A stretch of 59,185 nucleotides of DNA from Solidesulfovibrio sp. (lineage in GTDB: Bacteria > Desulfobacterota > Desulfovibrionia > Desulfovibrionales > Desulfovibrionaceae), in assembly GCF_038562415.1 (NCBI RefSeq), contig NZ_JBCFBA010000028.1, forward strand, positions 1 to 59,185. Reading direction: 5' to 3'. Positions 48,104 to 57,137 of this stretch are shown piece by piece; position 1 is the first letter of the stretch, and each line of letters starts with the position of its first letter. The position numbers were made by a program, and so were the translations under genes. The notes beneath the pieces were generated by a model. It made no database searches, was not told where the DNA came from, and saw only the letters and a list, made by a program, of their open reading frames with translations.

Positions 48104-48550
48104 GCCCCGCTAGATAGCATGGGCGCTCAAGCATCCGCAAGGTTCAGATTTCAAACCGACCCACTACCGGAAAGTGCCCGCGCTTGAGCGGGGGCAACTC
48201 CAGGCGTCTCGAAGTCGGTAAGTAAAGGAGTGGCCGGGAATGACGCTTGCCGGTCAGGGCTATCCTACCCTGGCAGTAGTGAAGCATCTATGTGGGAGTG
48301 GCGCACAACCGGGGCATCACCCTATCTAAGGCCCGCACCTCGCCTTTCTGATCCCAGCTTTTCAGTTCGCAAAGGGTACCCCGAGCCCAACACCTCCATA
48401 CGAAAAAAAGTGTCCTGGATCGTTTGGTGAGGTTGAAAAGCGGATGTCGTTTACGGAGAAACCGGATGGCTAGTTTCAGAAAGCTTCCCAAGAGTGAGGA
48501 GGAATACCGGACTATAGAAGTCGTAAATGTGGACTTCGTGTGGACCAACG
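48104..48550. other. Gene-poor stretch between the truncated gene and the tRNA pair
   Basis: About 450 bp of lower GC without a supportable gene. Short open frames exist on both strands, but none has a ribosome binding site together with recognisable protein content. It may be decayed mobile DNA. Confidence 0.5.
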
Positions 48551-48583
48551 AAAAAGCGGGTTACCCTGGACAGGTAACCCGCT
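48551..48583 (-). terminator. Terminator of the tRNA-Gln/tRNA-Glu unit
   Basis: An 11-bp stem AGCGGGTTACC / GGTAACCCGCT followed on the minus strand by TTTTT, 9 bp beyond the tRNA-Glu CCA end. Confidence 0.9.
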
Positions 48584-48591
48584 GAATTTCT

Positions 48592-48669
48592 TGGCGTCCC
48601 CAAGGGGATTTGAACCCCTGTTACCGGCGTGAAAGGCCGATGTCCTGGACCAGGCTAGACGATGGGGAC
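48592..48669 (-). tRNA. tRNA-Glu (UUC)
   Basis: 78 bases with CCA encoded. The acceptor stem GTCCCCA / TGGGGAC is perfect, the anticodon loop CTTTCAC gives UUC, and the T loop is GTTCAAATC. It lies 13 bp downstream of tRNA-Gln. Confidence 0.95.
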
Positions 48670-48682
48670 GAATGAAACTGCT

Positions 48683-48756
48683 TGGCTGGGGGACTAGGAT
48701 TCGAACCTAGGTTGATGGAGTCAGAGTCCATAGTCCTGCCGCTAGACGATCCCCCA
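48683..48756 (-). tRNA. tRNA-Gln (CUG)
   Basis: 74 bases with CCA encoded. Acceptor stem TGGGGGA / TCCCCCA; anticodon loop CTCTGAC gives CUG; T loop GTTCGAATC. First gene of a two-tRNA unit ending at the 48551-48583 terminator. Confidence 0.95.
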
Positions 48757-48834
48757 GCAGGCCCACGCTCAAGAGCCCTCTTCTTTACGAGATCAGCGCC
48801 GGCCCGTCAAGAACTTTCTCGCCGACACGACAAA

Positions 48835-49182
48835 TCAGGAGGCCTTGGCCAGACGACGCGTCCGCTTCTTCAGCTTGTTCACCTGGCGACGCAGCATGTC
48901 CTTCTGCTTGCGGCTGTCGTCGCCGGCAACTTCGGCCCGCTTGGTACGGAGCTCGCGCATCTTGCTCTTCATCGACAAAATCTTCGTCTTGTACGGCGAA
49001 ACCTTCGGGCCTTCCTCGCCGCCAATCCCAAGCACTTCCTTGATCTGCACCAGAAGTTCTTCCTTGCCGAGACCCGAGGCTCCCGTGATCTGCGGAATCT
49101 GCTTCAAAACCAGCTCCCGGAGTTCCTTGGCCGTCATCTTGTCCAGTGGTTTCTTCAGATCAAGCTGCAATCCTTCGCTCAT
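48835..49182 (-). CDS. Small basic protein with Rho-N/SAP-like N-terminal motif
   Basis: 115 residues from the ATG preceded by GGAGG. The N-terminal part MTAKELRELVLKQIPQITGA and the following LGKEELLVQIKEVLGI resemble the helix-loop-helix Rho-N/SAP-like fold. The C-terminal half is a very basic helix ending RRQVNKLKKRTRRLAKAS, suggesting nucleic-acid binding. Conserved in Desulfovibrio as far as I recall; function unknown. Probably read with the DUF721 gene 44 bp upstream. Confidence 0.75.
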   Translation of the reverse strand: MSEGLQLDLKKPLDKMTAKELRELVLKQIPQITGASGLGKEELLVQIKEVLGIGGEEGPKVSPYKTKILSMKSKMRELRTKRAEVAGDDSRKQKDMLRRQVNKLKKRTRRLAKAS

Positions 49183-49226
49183 ATTCGCCTCCACGAGAAA
49201 TGTATCTTTGCGCCGTCTTCAGACGC

Positions 49227-49721
49227 CTAGCCCGCTTTTTTGCGGCCCCTCCGGCGAACCTTGCCGGACGGCTGCGGCCCGGCCTCGAAAAACGCGACAT
49301 ACTTCGCATAACAACGCCCAACAGGCGTCCCCGGATCAAGCCGCCCCAGAAGACTTCCCAAATGCTCCGGCCGCTGGACCGGCGGTGTGCGAAATCGCGG
49401 GGGGACGGCCCGTAGCGCATCCAAGGAAACTTGGCTTCCTAGCAAGTCGAACCGCACTCTGTCAAAGGCTTCCTGCCCCAAGGCGGCGTTGACCAGCGAC
49501 AAAATTTCCGGTGCCGCAAACAGCATTTCCTGCATGACCACCGGATCGTCGGCCCCGAGGATCAAATCCCGGCGGCGATGCCGCAACGGTCGCAGCAGTT
49601 GCGCCGTCTCCGGGCCCACGATCTCCGCCCAGCGGCGGCATACGTCCACGAAAAGGCGGCGCGCCGACGCCTCCTTTTCGGTCACGAACCGGTCAATGGA
49701 TTCCGACAGCCGGCGCAGCAT
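49227..49721 (-). CDS. DUF721/DciA-like protein
   Basis: 164 residues. VDVCRRWAEIVGPETAQLLRP is the central DUF721 signature (WxxxVGxxxAxxxxP), followed by LILGADDPVVMQEMLFAAPE. DciA proteins load the replicative helicase; this member is divergent and has an extra basic tail (KVRRRGRKKAG). It ends 44 bp before the small basic protein and begins 66 bp after metK stops. Confidence 0.75.
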   Translation of the reverse strand: MLRRLSESIDRFVTEKEASARRLFVDVCRRWAEIVGPETAQLLRPLRHRRRDLILGADDPVVMQEMLFAAPEILSLVNAALGQEAFDRVRFDLLGSQVSLDALRAVPPRFRTPPVQRPEHLGSLLGRLDPGTPVGRCYAKYVAFFEAGPQPSGKVRRRGRKKAG

Positions 49722-49787
49722 GGGAAGCTTTTTTCACCGTCGGCGGCGTCCAACCCCTGTCGGACGCCGCCGGATCGGAAAGGCTGG

Positions 49788-50957
49788 CTAGAGTTTAAGG
49801 GCCGTTTTGATATCCGCCGCCGCGTCGGTGCGTTCCCAGGTGAATTCGGGACGCTCCCGGCCGAAGTGGCCGTAGCACGAGGTCGGCTTGTAAATGGGCC
49901 GCTTGAGGTCCAGACGCTTGGAGATGTAGTACGGACGCAGGTCGAAGACTTCGCGCACGGCCTTGGTCAGTTCTTCGTCCGGAATCTCACTCGATCCCAT
50001 GGACGTGACCAGCACCGACAAGGGCTCGGCCACGCCGATGCAATAGGCGATCTGGACCTCGCAGCGGCTGGCCGCACCGCTGGCCACGAGGTTCTTGGCC
50101 ACGTACCGGGCCATGTAGGCGCCCGAACGGTCCACCTTCGAGGGGTCCTTGCCCGAAAACGCGCCGCCGCCGTGGTTGCCCATGCCGCCGTAGGTGTCCT
50201 GGATGATCTTGCGCCCGGTCAGGCCGCAGTCGCCCATGGGGCCGCCGATGACGAAACGGCCCGTGGTGTTGATGTAGATCTTGGTTTTCTTGTCCACCAA
50301 CGACTCGGGCAGGGTCCGGAAAATGACCTCCTGGCGCACGGCGTCCACCAGGTCGTTGTAGGAGATGTTCTCGTCGTGCTGGCAGGCCACCACCACGTTG
50401 TCGATGCGCGCGGGCTTGCCGTCGACGTACTCCACGGCCACCTGCGTCTTGCCGTCGGGGCGCAGAAAATCGAGGATCTTGTTCTTGCGCACGTAGGCCA
50501 GACGGCGCGAAAGCTTATGCGCCCAGTAGATGGGGGCGGGCATGAGGGTTTCGGTCTCGGTGCAGGCAAAGCCGAACATCATGCCCTGGTCGCCGGCGCC
50601 CTGTTCCTCGGGCTTCTCGCGGGAAACGCCCTGGGCAATGTCCGCCGACTGCTTGTCCACGGAGGAGATCACGGCGCAGGTTTCCCAGTCGAAGCCCATG
50701 TCCGAGCTGTTGTAGCCGATTTCCTTGACCGTCTCGCGCACGATGGAGGCGAAGTCGGCGTAGGCCTTGGTGGTGATCTCGCCGGCGATGAACGCCAGGC
50801 CGGTGGTGACCAGGGTTTCGCAGGCGACATGGGCGTCCGGGTCCTGGGCCAGGATGGCGTCCAGGATGCCGTCGGAAATTTGATCGGCGACCTTGTCCGG
50901 ATGGCCCTCGGTCACGGATTCGGAGCTGAAAAGATACCGGCCCTTGGCATTGATCAT
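49788..50957 (-). CDS. metK: S-adenosylmethionine synthetase
   Basis: 389 residues. The N-terminal ATP site is [20 protein letters not shown], the hexapeptide is [10 protein letters not shown], and the P-loop-like signature is [19 protein letters not shown]. It forms SAM from methionine and ATP in the cytoplasm. Length is normal. GGGAGGACT lies upstream of the ATG at 50957. A SAM or SAH riboswitch was looked for in the leader and not recognised. Confidence 0.98.
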   Translation of the reverse strand: MINAKGRYLFSSESVTEGHPDKVADQISDGILDAILAQDPDAHVACETLVTTGLAFIAGEITTKAYADFASIVRETVKEIGYNSSDMGFDWETCAVISSVDKQSADIAQGVSREKPEEQGAGDQGMMFGFACTETETLMPAPIYWAHKLSRRLAYVRKNKILDFLRPDGKTQVAVEYVDGKPARIDNVVVACQHDENISYNDLVDAVRQEVIFRTLPESLVDKKTKIYINTTGRFVIGGPMGDCGLTGRKIIQDTYGGMGNHGGGAFSGKDPSKVDRSGAYMARYVAKNLVASGAASRCEVQIAYCIGVAEPLSVLVTSMGSSEIPDEELTKAVREVFDLRPYYISKRLDLKRPIYKPTSCYGHFGRERPEFTWERTDAAADIKTALKL

Positions 50958-51044
50958 ATATGAAGTCCTCCCTGTGCCAGAGGTCCGTTCGAAGCGGACG
51001 TGGCGGATCGAAAAGCGGCGCTATCTTACAATTTGAAACTAGTG

Positions 51045-51073
51045 CTTATAGCCATGTGGCCTCAAGAATGCAA
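51045..51073 (-). promoter_or_regulatory. metK promoter
   Basis: Minus strand -35 TTGCAT (51068-51073), 17-bp spacer, -10 TATAAG (51045-51050), about 90 bp upstream of the metK start. Confidence 0.6.
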
Positions 51074-51090
51074 GCCGCAATACGGTGACG

Positions 51091-51954
51091 TCATCGTGGC
51101 GGCGCGACGGCATCCACCAGACGGTTGTCGATCAGCCGCGCCCGGGAAAACTTCACCGCCGCCGCGAAAAGCGCCGGCCCGTCGATGCGCTCCAGGGAAT
51201 ACAGCCTGGCCGGATGCACGCAGGAAAGATAATCCACCGTCCCGTCGGGCAGATAGGAGGCAAAATAGCCGCGAACCCTAGCCAGCACCACGGCCGGGTC
51301 CGCCTCCCCGGCCGCGACCATGGCGGCGGCCAGTTCCAGGCCCTTGTTGATATGGATCGCCTGGGCCCGCTCCTCGGGCGACAGATAGACATTGCGGGAG
51401 GAAAGGGCCAAGCCGTCGGCCTCGCGCACGATGGGGCCGCCCACGATCTCCACGGGAAAGCCCAGGTCCGCGGTCATGCGGCGCAAAATGGCCAACTGCT
51501 GCCAGTCCTTCTCGCCGAAAACGGCCACCGCCGGCTGGACCAGCAGGAAAAGCTTGGCCACCACGGTGCACACGCCCCGGAAATGGGTCGGCCGGGAGGC
51601 GCCGCACAGATACCGCGCCAACTCCGGCACTTCGACCCAGGTGGCCGCCTCGGGCGCGTACATGGATTGCGGCGTGGGCGCAAACAGCACGTCCACTCCG
51701 GCCGTGGCCGCCAGGGCCGCGTCGCGCTCCAGGTCGCGCGGATAGGCGTCCAGGTCCTCGCCCGGCCCGAATTGCGTCGGATTGACGAACACGCTGGCCA
51801 CCACCCGGTCCGCCCGCTCCCGGGCCAGGCGCAGCAGGCTGCCGTGCCCGGCGTGCAAATAGCCCATGGTCGGCACCAGTCCGGTCACCACCCCGCAACG
51901 CGCCCACTCCCGGCAGCGCGTCCGGATTTCCCCGGGATCGCTTACGATATCCAA
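51091..51954 (-). CDS. panC: Pantothenate synthetase
   Basis: 287 residues. The start is taken as TTG at 51954, 6-7 bp after GGAGGTG. It gives an N-terminus, LDIVSDPGEIRTRC, that lines up with PanC, and no ATG fits. Signatures: LVPTMGYLHAGHGSLL (HxGH ATP site), VASVFVNPTQFGPGEDLDAY, FGEKDWQQLAIL and SSRNVYLSPEER. It condenses pantoate and beta-alanine using ATP. No panB or panD is nearby in the window. Confidence 0.95.
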   Translation of the reverse strand: MDIVSDPGEIRTRCREWARCGVVTGLVPTMGYLHAGHGSLLRLARERADRVVASVFVNPTQFGPGEDLDAYPRDLERDAALAATAGVDVLFAPTPQSMYAPEAATWVEVPELARYLCGASRPTHFRGVCTVVAKLFLLVQPAVAVFGEKDWQQLAILRRMTADLGFPVEIVGGPIVREADGLALSSRNVYLSPEERAQAIHINKGLELAAAMVAAGEADPAVVLARVRGYFASYLPDGTVDYLSCVHPARLYSLERIDGPALFAAAVKFSRARLIDNRLVDAVAPPR

Positions 51955-52088
51955 AACACACCTCCGCCGCGCTCGCGGCCTGGCCACCCATCGGGGTGGA
52001 GGGCAACGTCGGCCATGACATTGCCGTTCCATCCGTGTAAGGTGCCTACCTGCCAAACGCCAATTGCAAATCCCGGCTGGAGAAAGAC

Positions 52089-53315
52089 ATGCCCCTGCGA
52101 AACTGGTCTCTGCCCTGCCTGATCGTCGCCCTATCGCTGCTTGTGGGCAACAGCACCTTTGCGGCCCCGGCCAAACAGGAACAAACGGAACAACCGCCCA
52201 CCTTTTCCGCCAGACAGCTTCTGCCGGAGAAAATCCTCGCCGGCCCCAATTATACCGTCGACGACAAGGTCGTCAACGACGGCTACATGAACACGTACAG
52301 CATCCATACCCCCAAGGGCGACCTGCACGCGGAGTCCACCTCGCTCCTGTATACCCGCATCCAGGAACTGCAAGCCGCCGCCGCCATGGACCAGGTCAAC
52401 AAGGGCGCGGAAATCGGCAAATCCGTGGGCCAGGCCGGCGTGAACGCCGTCAAGGGCGTCTTCAACCTCCTGACCAAGCCCGGCGAAACCCTCTCCGGCG
52501 TGGGCAAATCCTTCTCCCGCGCCTCGGCCGCCTCCAAGGAACAGCGCCCCAGCGACGACAAGGGCACCGTGGGCGAAATGCTCGGCTACAACAAGGCCAA
52601 ACGCCAGTACGCCAAGGCCTACGGCGTGGACCCCTACTCCAAGAACCCCGTGCTTCAGGACAGCCTCAACCGGCTGGCCGGCGCCGGCTTTTTCGGCTCC
52701 TTCACGGCCACGGCCGCCATCCCCGGCGGCGCGGCCCTGGCCGTCATGGGCAATGTCTCCGGCGCCCCGGAAAGCCCCGTGGACGTCTCCATCCCGCCCG
52801 AGGACCTTTTTGGCGCCAACCGCGAACGTCTCAAGGCCATGGGCGCCACCGCCGACACCGCCGACCTGCTCGTGGAAAACACCCACTACAGCCCCATCGA
52901 ACAGACCCGGCTCGTCCTGGCCCTGGACCGCCTGCACGGCGTGGCCGACCGCTCGCTGTTCATAAACCTGTCCATCCTGGCCGACAACGACGAAATCGCC
53001 TGGTTTCGCACCCGCACGGCCGAACTCTACGCCAACTGCAACGCCACCGGCTATCCGCTGTCGCGCTTCGTCAAGCTGGGAAAATTCCTCGGCGCCATGA
53101 CCACCTCGGGCGGCCTGCTCATCGCCTATCCCCTGGATTACCTGCCCTGGACCCCGGACATGGCCGGCATCGCCAAAACCATGGCCGCAACGGCCGCCTC
53201 GCTCAAGGCCGCCTCCAAGACCCTCGTCGTCTCCGGCGAGGTCAGCCCGCTGGCCGCCAAGATGCTCAAGGCCGGCGGCTGGAACGTCGTCACCCTGCGC
53301 GAGGGCCTGCGCTGA
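52089..53315 (+). CDS. Exported protein of unknown function
   Basis: 408 residues. The signal peptide is about 1-25 (LPCLIVALSLLVGNSTFAAP). The mature part has no motif I recognise. It includes a Gly/Ala-rich hydrophobic patch (LAGAGFFGSFTATAAIPGGA, about 196-215) and a helical C-terminal half (VLALDRLHGVADRSLFINLS). GGAGA precedes the ATG. It stands alone between divergent panC and a convergent FliD-like gene. Confidence 0.75.
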   Translation: MPLRNWSLPCLIVALSLLVGNSTFAAPAKQEQTEQPPTFSARQLLPEKILAGPNYTVDDKVVNDGYMNTYSIHTPKGDLHAESTSLLYTRIQELQAAAAMDQVNKGAEIGKSVGQAGVNAVKGVFNLLTKPGETLSGVGKSFSRASAASKEQRPSDDKGTVGEMLGYNKAKRQYAKAYGVDPYSKNPVLQDSLNRLAGAGFFGSFTATAAIPGGAALAVMGNVSGAPESPVDVSIPPEDLFGANRERLKAMGATADTADLLVENTHYSPIEQTRLVLALDRLHGVADRSLFINLSILADNDEIAWFRTRTAELYANCNATGYPLSRFVKLGKFLGAMTTSGGLLIAYPLDYLPWTPDMAGIAKTMAATAASLKAASKTLVVSGEVSPLAAKMLKAGGWNVVTLREGLR

Positions 53316-53364
53316 CCGGCCCGCCGTCGCGCCGCCCGAGCTTCCCGACCGCGCCCACTCCCAC

Positions 53365-53399
53365 CCCGTCACCGGGGGGATCATCCCCCCGGTGACGGG
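53365..53399. terminator. Perfect 35-bp palindrome, bidirectional terminator or repeat
   Basis: 17-bp arms around a single central C; the core is GGGGGGATCATCCCCCC. It lies between convergent stops, so it could end transcription both ways. A second element with the same core pattern is at 59123-59145. Confidence 0.6.
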
Positions 53400-53422
53400 C
53401 CTGGACGGCGCCCCGGTCTTCA

Positions 53423-55525
53423 CTATCCGCGCCAATCGACCAGCCAGTTCGTCCGCTCCAGGTCCGCCGCCGTGCGGCGCACGGCCACCCGGGACAGGTG
53501 CGCCGTTTCCGGGGTCAGGTAACCGGCCGCGCCAACGGCCTTGATCGCGGCCAGGGCCGCCTTCCAGGCGGGAACGAGGCCCGACGGCGCCGCGGCCAGG
53601 GTCTGCCGGCCGGCCTCGGCATCGGTGTAAAAGGCCCGCCAGAAGTCGGCGGCGGATATCCAGAGCATGTCCCCCCGGCGCGTTTTGGAAAAGCCCAGGG
53701 CGGCCAGCCCCGGCCAGTTGGCGGCCACGGGCCCGGCCAGGGTGTCGGCCAGGACGGCGGCAAAGGCGTCGGCGTTGGCCAGCAGGTATTTGCGCAGGTC
53801 GTTGTAGGCCTCGACCACGCCCTGCAGGCGTTCGGACACGGCGTCCATGGACCGGGTGACGGCCAGCGGCAGGTCGCCGCCGGTTTCCCCCGCCGCTTCC
53901 AGGTCGAGCCGCCCCGATTGCAGGGCGTAGACGTTGTTTTCCGATGGGATGCCCCGGCCGTTGACCGTGATCCGCCCATCCTGGCCGGGCAGGCTGGTAT
54001 CGAGCCCCAGGCCGCGCAGCAGGCCCGTCGGGCCGTCGGTCAGGGTCAGGGACTCGCCCAGGCGGCGGTTGACCAGGACCAGGGTGGCCGTATCCGCCAG
54101 CATGGGCAGGCGCGTTCGGGGCACGGCGTAGGAGGGAACCTCGCTTTGCCGGGTCGCGGCCGCCGCCCGGCTGGTGGAAAGCGCCACGGCCCGGGCGACA
54201 TTGCCGAGCACGTCCTTCCAGGTATCCCCCGCGGACACGCCCACGGACAGGACCTGGCCCGTATAGCGCGTGGCCAGCCCCAGGGCGGCGAGCAGCCCGC
54301 CGGAGCCGTCGGCCAGGGTCAAGCCCTGGCCCTCAAAGCCGCTGGTCGTCTCGACGGTGAGCACCCGGCCGGTTGTCGTTGCGGCGCGTGCGTTCGTGGC
54401 GGGTACGGCGACCGTGTGCGACGACGCCGTGACCCCGGGCAGGGAATAGCCCGCGCTGCCGACGAGCTCGGTCGCCGTGCCGCCGGCCGCCCAGACCGAG
54501 GCCTGGCTGCCGTTTATTGTCGCGGTCACGGCGTTTTGAACGTCGCCCCAGGTCCAGCCGGCCTTGACGGTGACGGCAAGCTGCCGCGAAGCCTGGCCGA
54601 TGCCGGCCGTGAAGGTGTAGGTTCCCGGGGCGAGGGTCGTTTTCGCCTCGGGGTCAAAGGCGTTGGAGACGTAGGACTCGGTTTGCGCTCCCGTGCCCGT
54701 GGCCACGGCGAAATGGTGCAGCCCGGCGGCCAGGGTCGTGGCCGCGCCGGGGTCGTAGGCCGTGGAATGGAAAAAGGTCGGCTGGGCCAGGCGGTCGACG
54801 GACACGGCATACACGGACGGCCGTGCCGCCTCGGCCACCGCCGGCACGGCCGCCAAGCCCAGGCGGGTCATGAGGTCGCCCGTGACGTCGCCCACGGCCA
54901 CGTCCTGTTCCCGGCGCAGCGCATTGACGGACAGGGCCAGGACGGTTCCGGTGGCCGCCAGGGACGGGTCCAGGCTGAACGGTGCCTGGGACCGGGCCAC
55001 CGAGGCCCGGACCGAGAGGTCGGCCGAGCCGTTTATGGCCTTGGCCACCTTGCCGAGCACCGTGCCCCAGGTATCGTTTTTCCCGACGCCAACCGAGAAA
55101 TCCTCGCGCACTCCGCCCTGGGCCACGGCGAAGCGGTAGCTGCCGGCGGGAATCCCCGAGGCGGCGATGGCGCTCTTGCCGTCCGAAAAAAATTTGACGG
55201 GATTTTCCGCCTGGCCGGCATCCGCGGTCGCGGCCGCGAGCCGGCCGGCCAGGCCGGCGTCCGGCGCCACCAGGCGGGCGTTGTTAGCCGAGGAGGCGTC
55301 CGAGGGCCAGGCAAAGCGGGACAGGGCCTTTTCGAAACGGGCCAGCCGCGCCGTCAGTCCGGCCGTCAGGGAATCGACGAGGCCGGCCCCGTCCGAACCC
55401 GCCCGCGAATCGGCCGTCCCCCCGCCGGGCAGGCGCGCACGCGGCGCGGGCGAGGCCGCCGCGACGGATTCACCCTTGGCCAGCCTCAGGCTGGTGAAAT
55501 AGATGTCGCTTATGCCCCCGGCCAT
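53423..55525 (-). CDS. FliD-like flagellar cap/filament-associated protein, divergent
   Basis: 700 residues from the ATG at 55525, which lies inside the end of truA (56-bp overlap). The start MAGGISDIYFTSLRLAKGE and several GDTWKDVLGNVARAV / KNDTWGTVLGKVAKAINGS repeats are spaced by beta-rich blocks. A C-terminal helical part reads MDAVSERLQGVVEAYNDLRK. This resembles FliD_C and flagellin-hook IN motifs rather than an enzyme. The fliJ-like and motE-like genes upstream on the same strand support a flagellar link. I could not confirm a FliD N-terminal domain, so the call is tentative. Confidence 0.5.
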   Translation of the reverse strand: MAGGISDIYFTSLRLAKGESVAAASPAPRARLPGGGTADSRAGSDGAGLVDSLTAGLTARLARFEKALSRFAWPSDASSANNARLVAPDAGLAGRLAAATADAGQAENPVKFFSDGKSAIAASGIPAGSYRFAVAQGGVREDFSVGVGKNDTWGTVLGKVAKAINGSADLSVRASVARSQAPFSLDPSLAATGTVLALSVNALRREQDVAVGDVTGDLMTRLGLAAVPAVAEAARPSVYAVSVDRLAQPTFFHSTAYDPGAATTLAAGLHHFAVATGTGAQTESYVSNAFDPEAKTTLAPGTYTFTAGIGQASRQLAVTVKAGWTWGDVQNAVTATINGSQASVWAAGGTATELVGSAGYSLPGVTASSHTVAVPATNARAATTTGRVLTVETTSGFEGQGLTLADGSGGLLAALGLATRYTGQVLSVGVSAGDTWKDVLGNVARAVALSTSRAAAATRQSEVPSYAVPRTRLPMLADTATLVLVNRRLGESLTLTDGPTGLLRGLGLDTSLPGQDGRITVNGRGIPSENNVYALQSGRLDLEAAGETGGDLPLAVTRSMDAVSERLQGVVEAYNDLRKYLLANADAFAAVLADTLAGPVAANWPGLAALGFSKTRRGDMLWISAADFWRAFYTDAEAGRQTLAAAPSGLVPAWKAALAAIKAVGAAGYLTPETAHLSRVAVRRTAADLERTNWLVDWRG

Positions 55526-56285
55526 CGCTTGCGTACTCCACGCCAACCAGGCAAAGCCCGCTTGCCGGCGCGGTCGGCGGCGCAAGCCTTCTTTGCCCCA
55601 TCGTCAGTACGGATCGGATGTCCTCGGGGGAAACTTTACCGCGCCCCACTTCCACCAGGGCGCCCATGAGGTTGCGCACCATCTGCTTGAGAAAGCCCTC
55701 GGCCCGGAACTCCCAGGCCATCTCCTGGGGCGAAGGCGAGGCGACGCGGCTGACGGACCGGACCAGGCGGCTGGTCGAGGCCGGGTCGGAGCCGGCGTTG
55801 CAGAAGGCGGCGAAATCGTGGAAGCCAGCGAAGAGCCCGGCGCAGGCGTCCATGGCCGCGACGTCGAGGGGGGCATACCGGCCGACGTTCCAGACGTAGG
55901 GCCGCCGCCAGGGCAGGACGTAGGCCCGCTCGGTCCACAGCGTGTAGCGGTAGGCCTTGCCCGTGGCCGAGAACCGGGAATGGAATCCGGCGGCGACCAG
56001 GGCCGCGTCCACGATGGACACGTCGGGCGGGAGCATGGCGTTGAGCACCCGCTGCCAGGGGAGTCCGGCCCTGTCCTCGGGCACGTCCAGATGAGCCACC
56101 TGGGCCAGGGCGTGGACCCCGGCGTCGGTGCGCCCCGAACCATGAACCCGCACCAGCCCGCCGCACAGTTTGGCCAGGGCCTCTTCCAGGCAGCCCTGGA
56201 CCGAACGGCCGCCGCCCGGGGCCTGCAACTGCCAGCCGGCGAACCGCGTGCCGTCGTAGGCGATGGTCAGGCGAAGGCGCGGCAT
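55470..56285 (-). CDS. truA: tRNA pseudouridine synthase A
   Basis: 271 residues. RLTIAYDGTRFAGWQLQ opens the fold. The catalytic Asp is in GSGRTDAGVHALAQ, and FLKQMVRNLMGALVEVGRGK closes the active site. It makes pseudouridine at positions 38-40 of tRNAs. Its 3-prime end overlaps the start of the FliD-like gene. Confidence 0.96.
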   Translation of the reverse strand: MPRLRLTIAYDGTRFAGWQLQAPGGGRSVQGCLEEALAKLCGGLVRVHGSGRTDAGVHALAQVAHLDVPEDRAGLPWQRVLNAMLPPDVSIVDAALVAAGFHSRFSATGKAYRYTLWTERAYVLPWRRPYVWNVGRYAPLDVAAMDACAGLFAGFHDFAAFCNAGSDPASTSRLVRSVSRVASPSPQEMAWEFRAEGFLKQMVRNLMGALVEVGRGKVSPEDIRSVLTMGQRRLAPPTAPASGLCLVGVEYASDGRGHKRHLFHQPEAGQG

Positions 56286-56360
56286 GGGGCGACCATAAAC
56301 CGGCCGGCGGCCAGGGCGCAACCACCCCGGCCGCCGGCCGAAAAGGCTTGCCGAAACCGG

Positions 56361-57137
56361 CTACGGGCCGTCCGGGCCGGCGCCGTCCGCCGGCGGCAAC
56401 TGCATCTTGTTGAGCATTTCCGTAAGGCCGGCCGCTTTCTTGGCTTCCATGTTGTTGAGGATCTCGCCCGCCTGCCGGCCGCGCATGCCCGCCAAAATTC
56501 TGACCGCGATGGCGTTGTCCAGGGTCTCCAGGACCTTGGCCGCCTGCTTGGCGTTCATGTTGGAGTAGACGTCGATGAGGTGCTTGAGCTTCTGGTCCTT
56601 GACCCCCTTGGCCTCCTCGAGCATGCCCTTGATGCTCGTCTCCATCTCCTTGAGCTTGGCCACGCGGGCGTTGAGGTCGGTTTCCAGGGTTTTGAGCGCC
56701 GCCTCGCGCTGGTCGAGTTCGTCCTGGCGCTTGAGCAGGGCCTGGGCATCGGGAGTGGTGGCGGCGGCCGGTTTTTCCGGGGCCTTGGCCGGGGCGGCGG
56801 CCGGCGTTTGCGGGGCGGCCGGGGCCTGCTGGGCCAGGGCCGGGGCCGGGCCGGGCATGGGCAGCGGCAGGCTCGGGGCCGCAACCGGAGCGGCGAGCCG
56901 GGCCACCGTGCGCGCCGGCGGATCGGGCAGCAGCAGATCGAGGCCCATGAACACGAGGATGCCGAGCTTGACCGCCGCGATCATCACGAACACGCCCAGC
57001 ACCTTGGTGGCCCGGGGCGCGATGCGGCCGGCCAAGCGCTCCAGGGCGGGCAGCAGGCTAGACGACGGGCGGCTGGTAGCGGACCGAAGCCATTTCGTCG
57101 TTTTCCTTTTGCTCGGCGATGTTTTGCTCGATGGCAT
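56361..57137 (-). CDS. MotE-like protein (MgtE N-domain type)
   Basis: Up to 258 residues. A transmembrane helix is near 49-65 (VFVMIAAVKLGILVFMG), then an Ala/Pro linker, a coiled coil (about 130-185) and an MgtE_N-type domain with MNAKQAAKVLETLDNAIAV and RGRQAGEILNNME. This is the layout of flagellar MotE chaperones of the stator. The start is uncertain: the ATG at 57137 overlaps fliJ by 80 bp, while a TTG at 57035 is an alternative after the fliJ stop. Confidence 0.78.
   Translation of the reverse strand: MPSSKTSPSKRKTTKWLRSATSRPSSSLLPALERLAGRIAPRATKVLGVFVMIAAVKLGILVFMGLDLLLPDPPARTVARLAAPVAAPSLPLPMPGPAPALAQQAPAAPQTPAAAPAKAPEKPAAATTPDAQALLKRQDELDQREAALKTLETDLNARVAKLKEMETSIKGMLEEAKGVKDQKLKHLIDVYSNMNAKQAAKVLETLDNAIAVRILAGMRGRQAGEILNNMEAKKAAGLTEMLNKMQLPPADGAGPDGP

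Noticed and set aside
48288-48548. An 86-codon minus-strand frame next to the tRNA terminator
   Set aside because: No ribosome binding site, no family resemblance, and it lies in low-complexity filler DNA.
50958-51044. SAM or SAH riboswitch upstream of metK
   Set aside because: The leader is only about 80 bases and none of the conserved core elements of known SAM/SAH classes could be identified; an ordinary promoter explains the region.
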